A stretch of DNA of 5,097 bases from Methanoregulaceae archaeon UBA288 (GTDB lineage: Archaea; Halobacteriota; Methanomicrobia; Methanomicrobiales; Methanospirillaceae): the NCBI GenBank assembly GCA_002495225.1, contig DAEF01000248.1:1-5097 (forward strand), in the 5' to 3' direction. Shown in pieces: positions 4,925 through 5,097 of this stretch. Made by a program: the position numbers and the translations under genes. The notes beneath the pieces were generated by a model. That model was not told the DNA's origin. It worked only from the letters and a program-made list of their open reading frames with translations, and ran no database searches. Positions within the stretch are counted from its first letter, which is position 1. Each line of letters begins with the position of its first letter.

Positions 4925-5097
4925 TCAATGAAAGGACGACCCTGAGAAGTATAATGCTGTTGGCAAGCCCTGCCGGCCCGCATCGACCGCGTAGAGAAAG
5001 AGCCGGTTGAGATAGTCCATGACCTCCGCCGGCGGCCGGCAGTCCTCCGGCCAGGCGCGGAGGCGATACGCCAGGAGCGGGTAGACCCCGTGCGGCC
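4925..5097 (-). pseudogene. NTP_transf_5-type nucleotidyltransferase, fragment C: 3'-truncated, 5' end outside the window
   Basis: Read from the right edge the frame gives RPHGVYPLLAYRLRAWPED, CRPPAEVMDYLNRLFLY and AVDAGRQ, close to fragments A and B. It supplies the intact form of the region where A is frameshifted. Compared with A, four residues are missing around LY-AVDAGRQ (gaps of 8 and 4 bases, frame kept). Homology ends after AGRQ near base 4970. The frame then runs through unrelated codons to a TGA at 4925-4927, so the LLKGPALA motif and the catalytic aspartates are absent. The N-terminus, if present, lies beyond the window. A truncated product could still be made, but it would have no catalytic part. 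Confidence 0.7.

Noticed and set aside
4092..4931. Plus-strand frame of 279 codons
   Set aside because: It lies antisense to mntA and the hepT remnant. The product is serine- and arginine-rich with no recognisable domain.
1..5097. CRISPR array, tRNA or rRNA gene, transposase or integrase
   Set aside because: No regularly spaced repeat, cloverleaf sequence, rRNA core or recombinase motif was seen on either strand. The only larger repeat family is the three nucleotidyltransferase fragments.

Overview
This is a GC-rich accessory segment, most likely from a methanogenic archaeon (Methanomicrobiales-like). That placement is an inference. It rests on the paired MNT nucleotidyltransferase/HEPN genes, an AAA ATPase with a DUF234-type C-terminus, archaeal-style TATA boxes about 25 bp from probable transcript starts, and high G/C at third codon positions. 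There are no rRNA, tRNA, CRISPR or transposase genes in the window.

Left end (1-600, plus strand): an AT-richer stretch holds a possible 3' end of an upstream gene. It is followed by a tightly overlapping hicB-hicA toxin-antitoxin pair, with hicA starting at a TTG inside hicB. Nearly everything else lies on the minus strand. Read in that direction from the right edge it runs: fragment C of an NTP_transf_5-type nucleotidyltransferase gene (4925-5097); an intact mntA-like antitoxin gene (4508-4840) followed by a decayed hepT-like toxin gene (4255-4511); a full-length AAA/DUF234 ATPase (2702-4168) behind a promoter with two tandem palindromes; a small unknown ORF (2422-2634); fragment B of the same NTP_transf_5 gene (1998-2290); an intact HEPN-MNT pair (1211-1905) with its own TATA box; and fragment A (about 650-1141), which ends next to hicA.

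The main pattern is that the 5' part of one nucleotidyltransferase family occurs three times, in the same orientation and truncated at three different places. Each fragment lies directly beside a toxin-antitoxin module. The window therefore reads as a defence/toxin-antitoxin island built by repeated recombination or insertion at copies of one gene. One module (mntA/hepT) has lost its toxin, while hicBA, HEPN-MNT and the ATPase look intact. The modules are probably independent small systems, not one pathway. The ATPase with its unusual operator and the small downstream ORF is the least explained unit.
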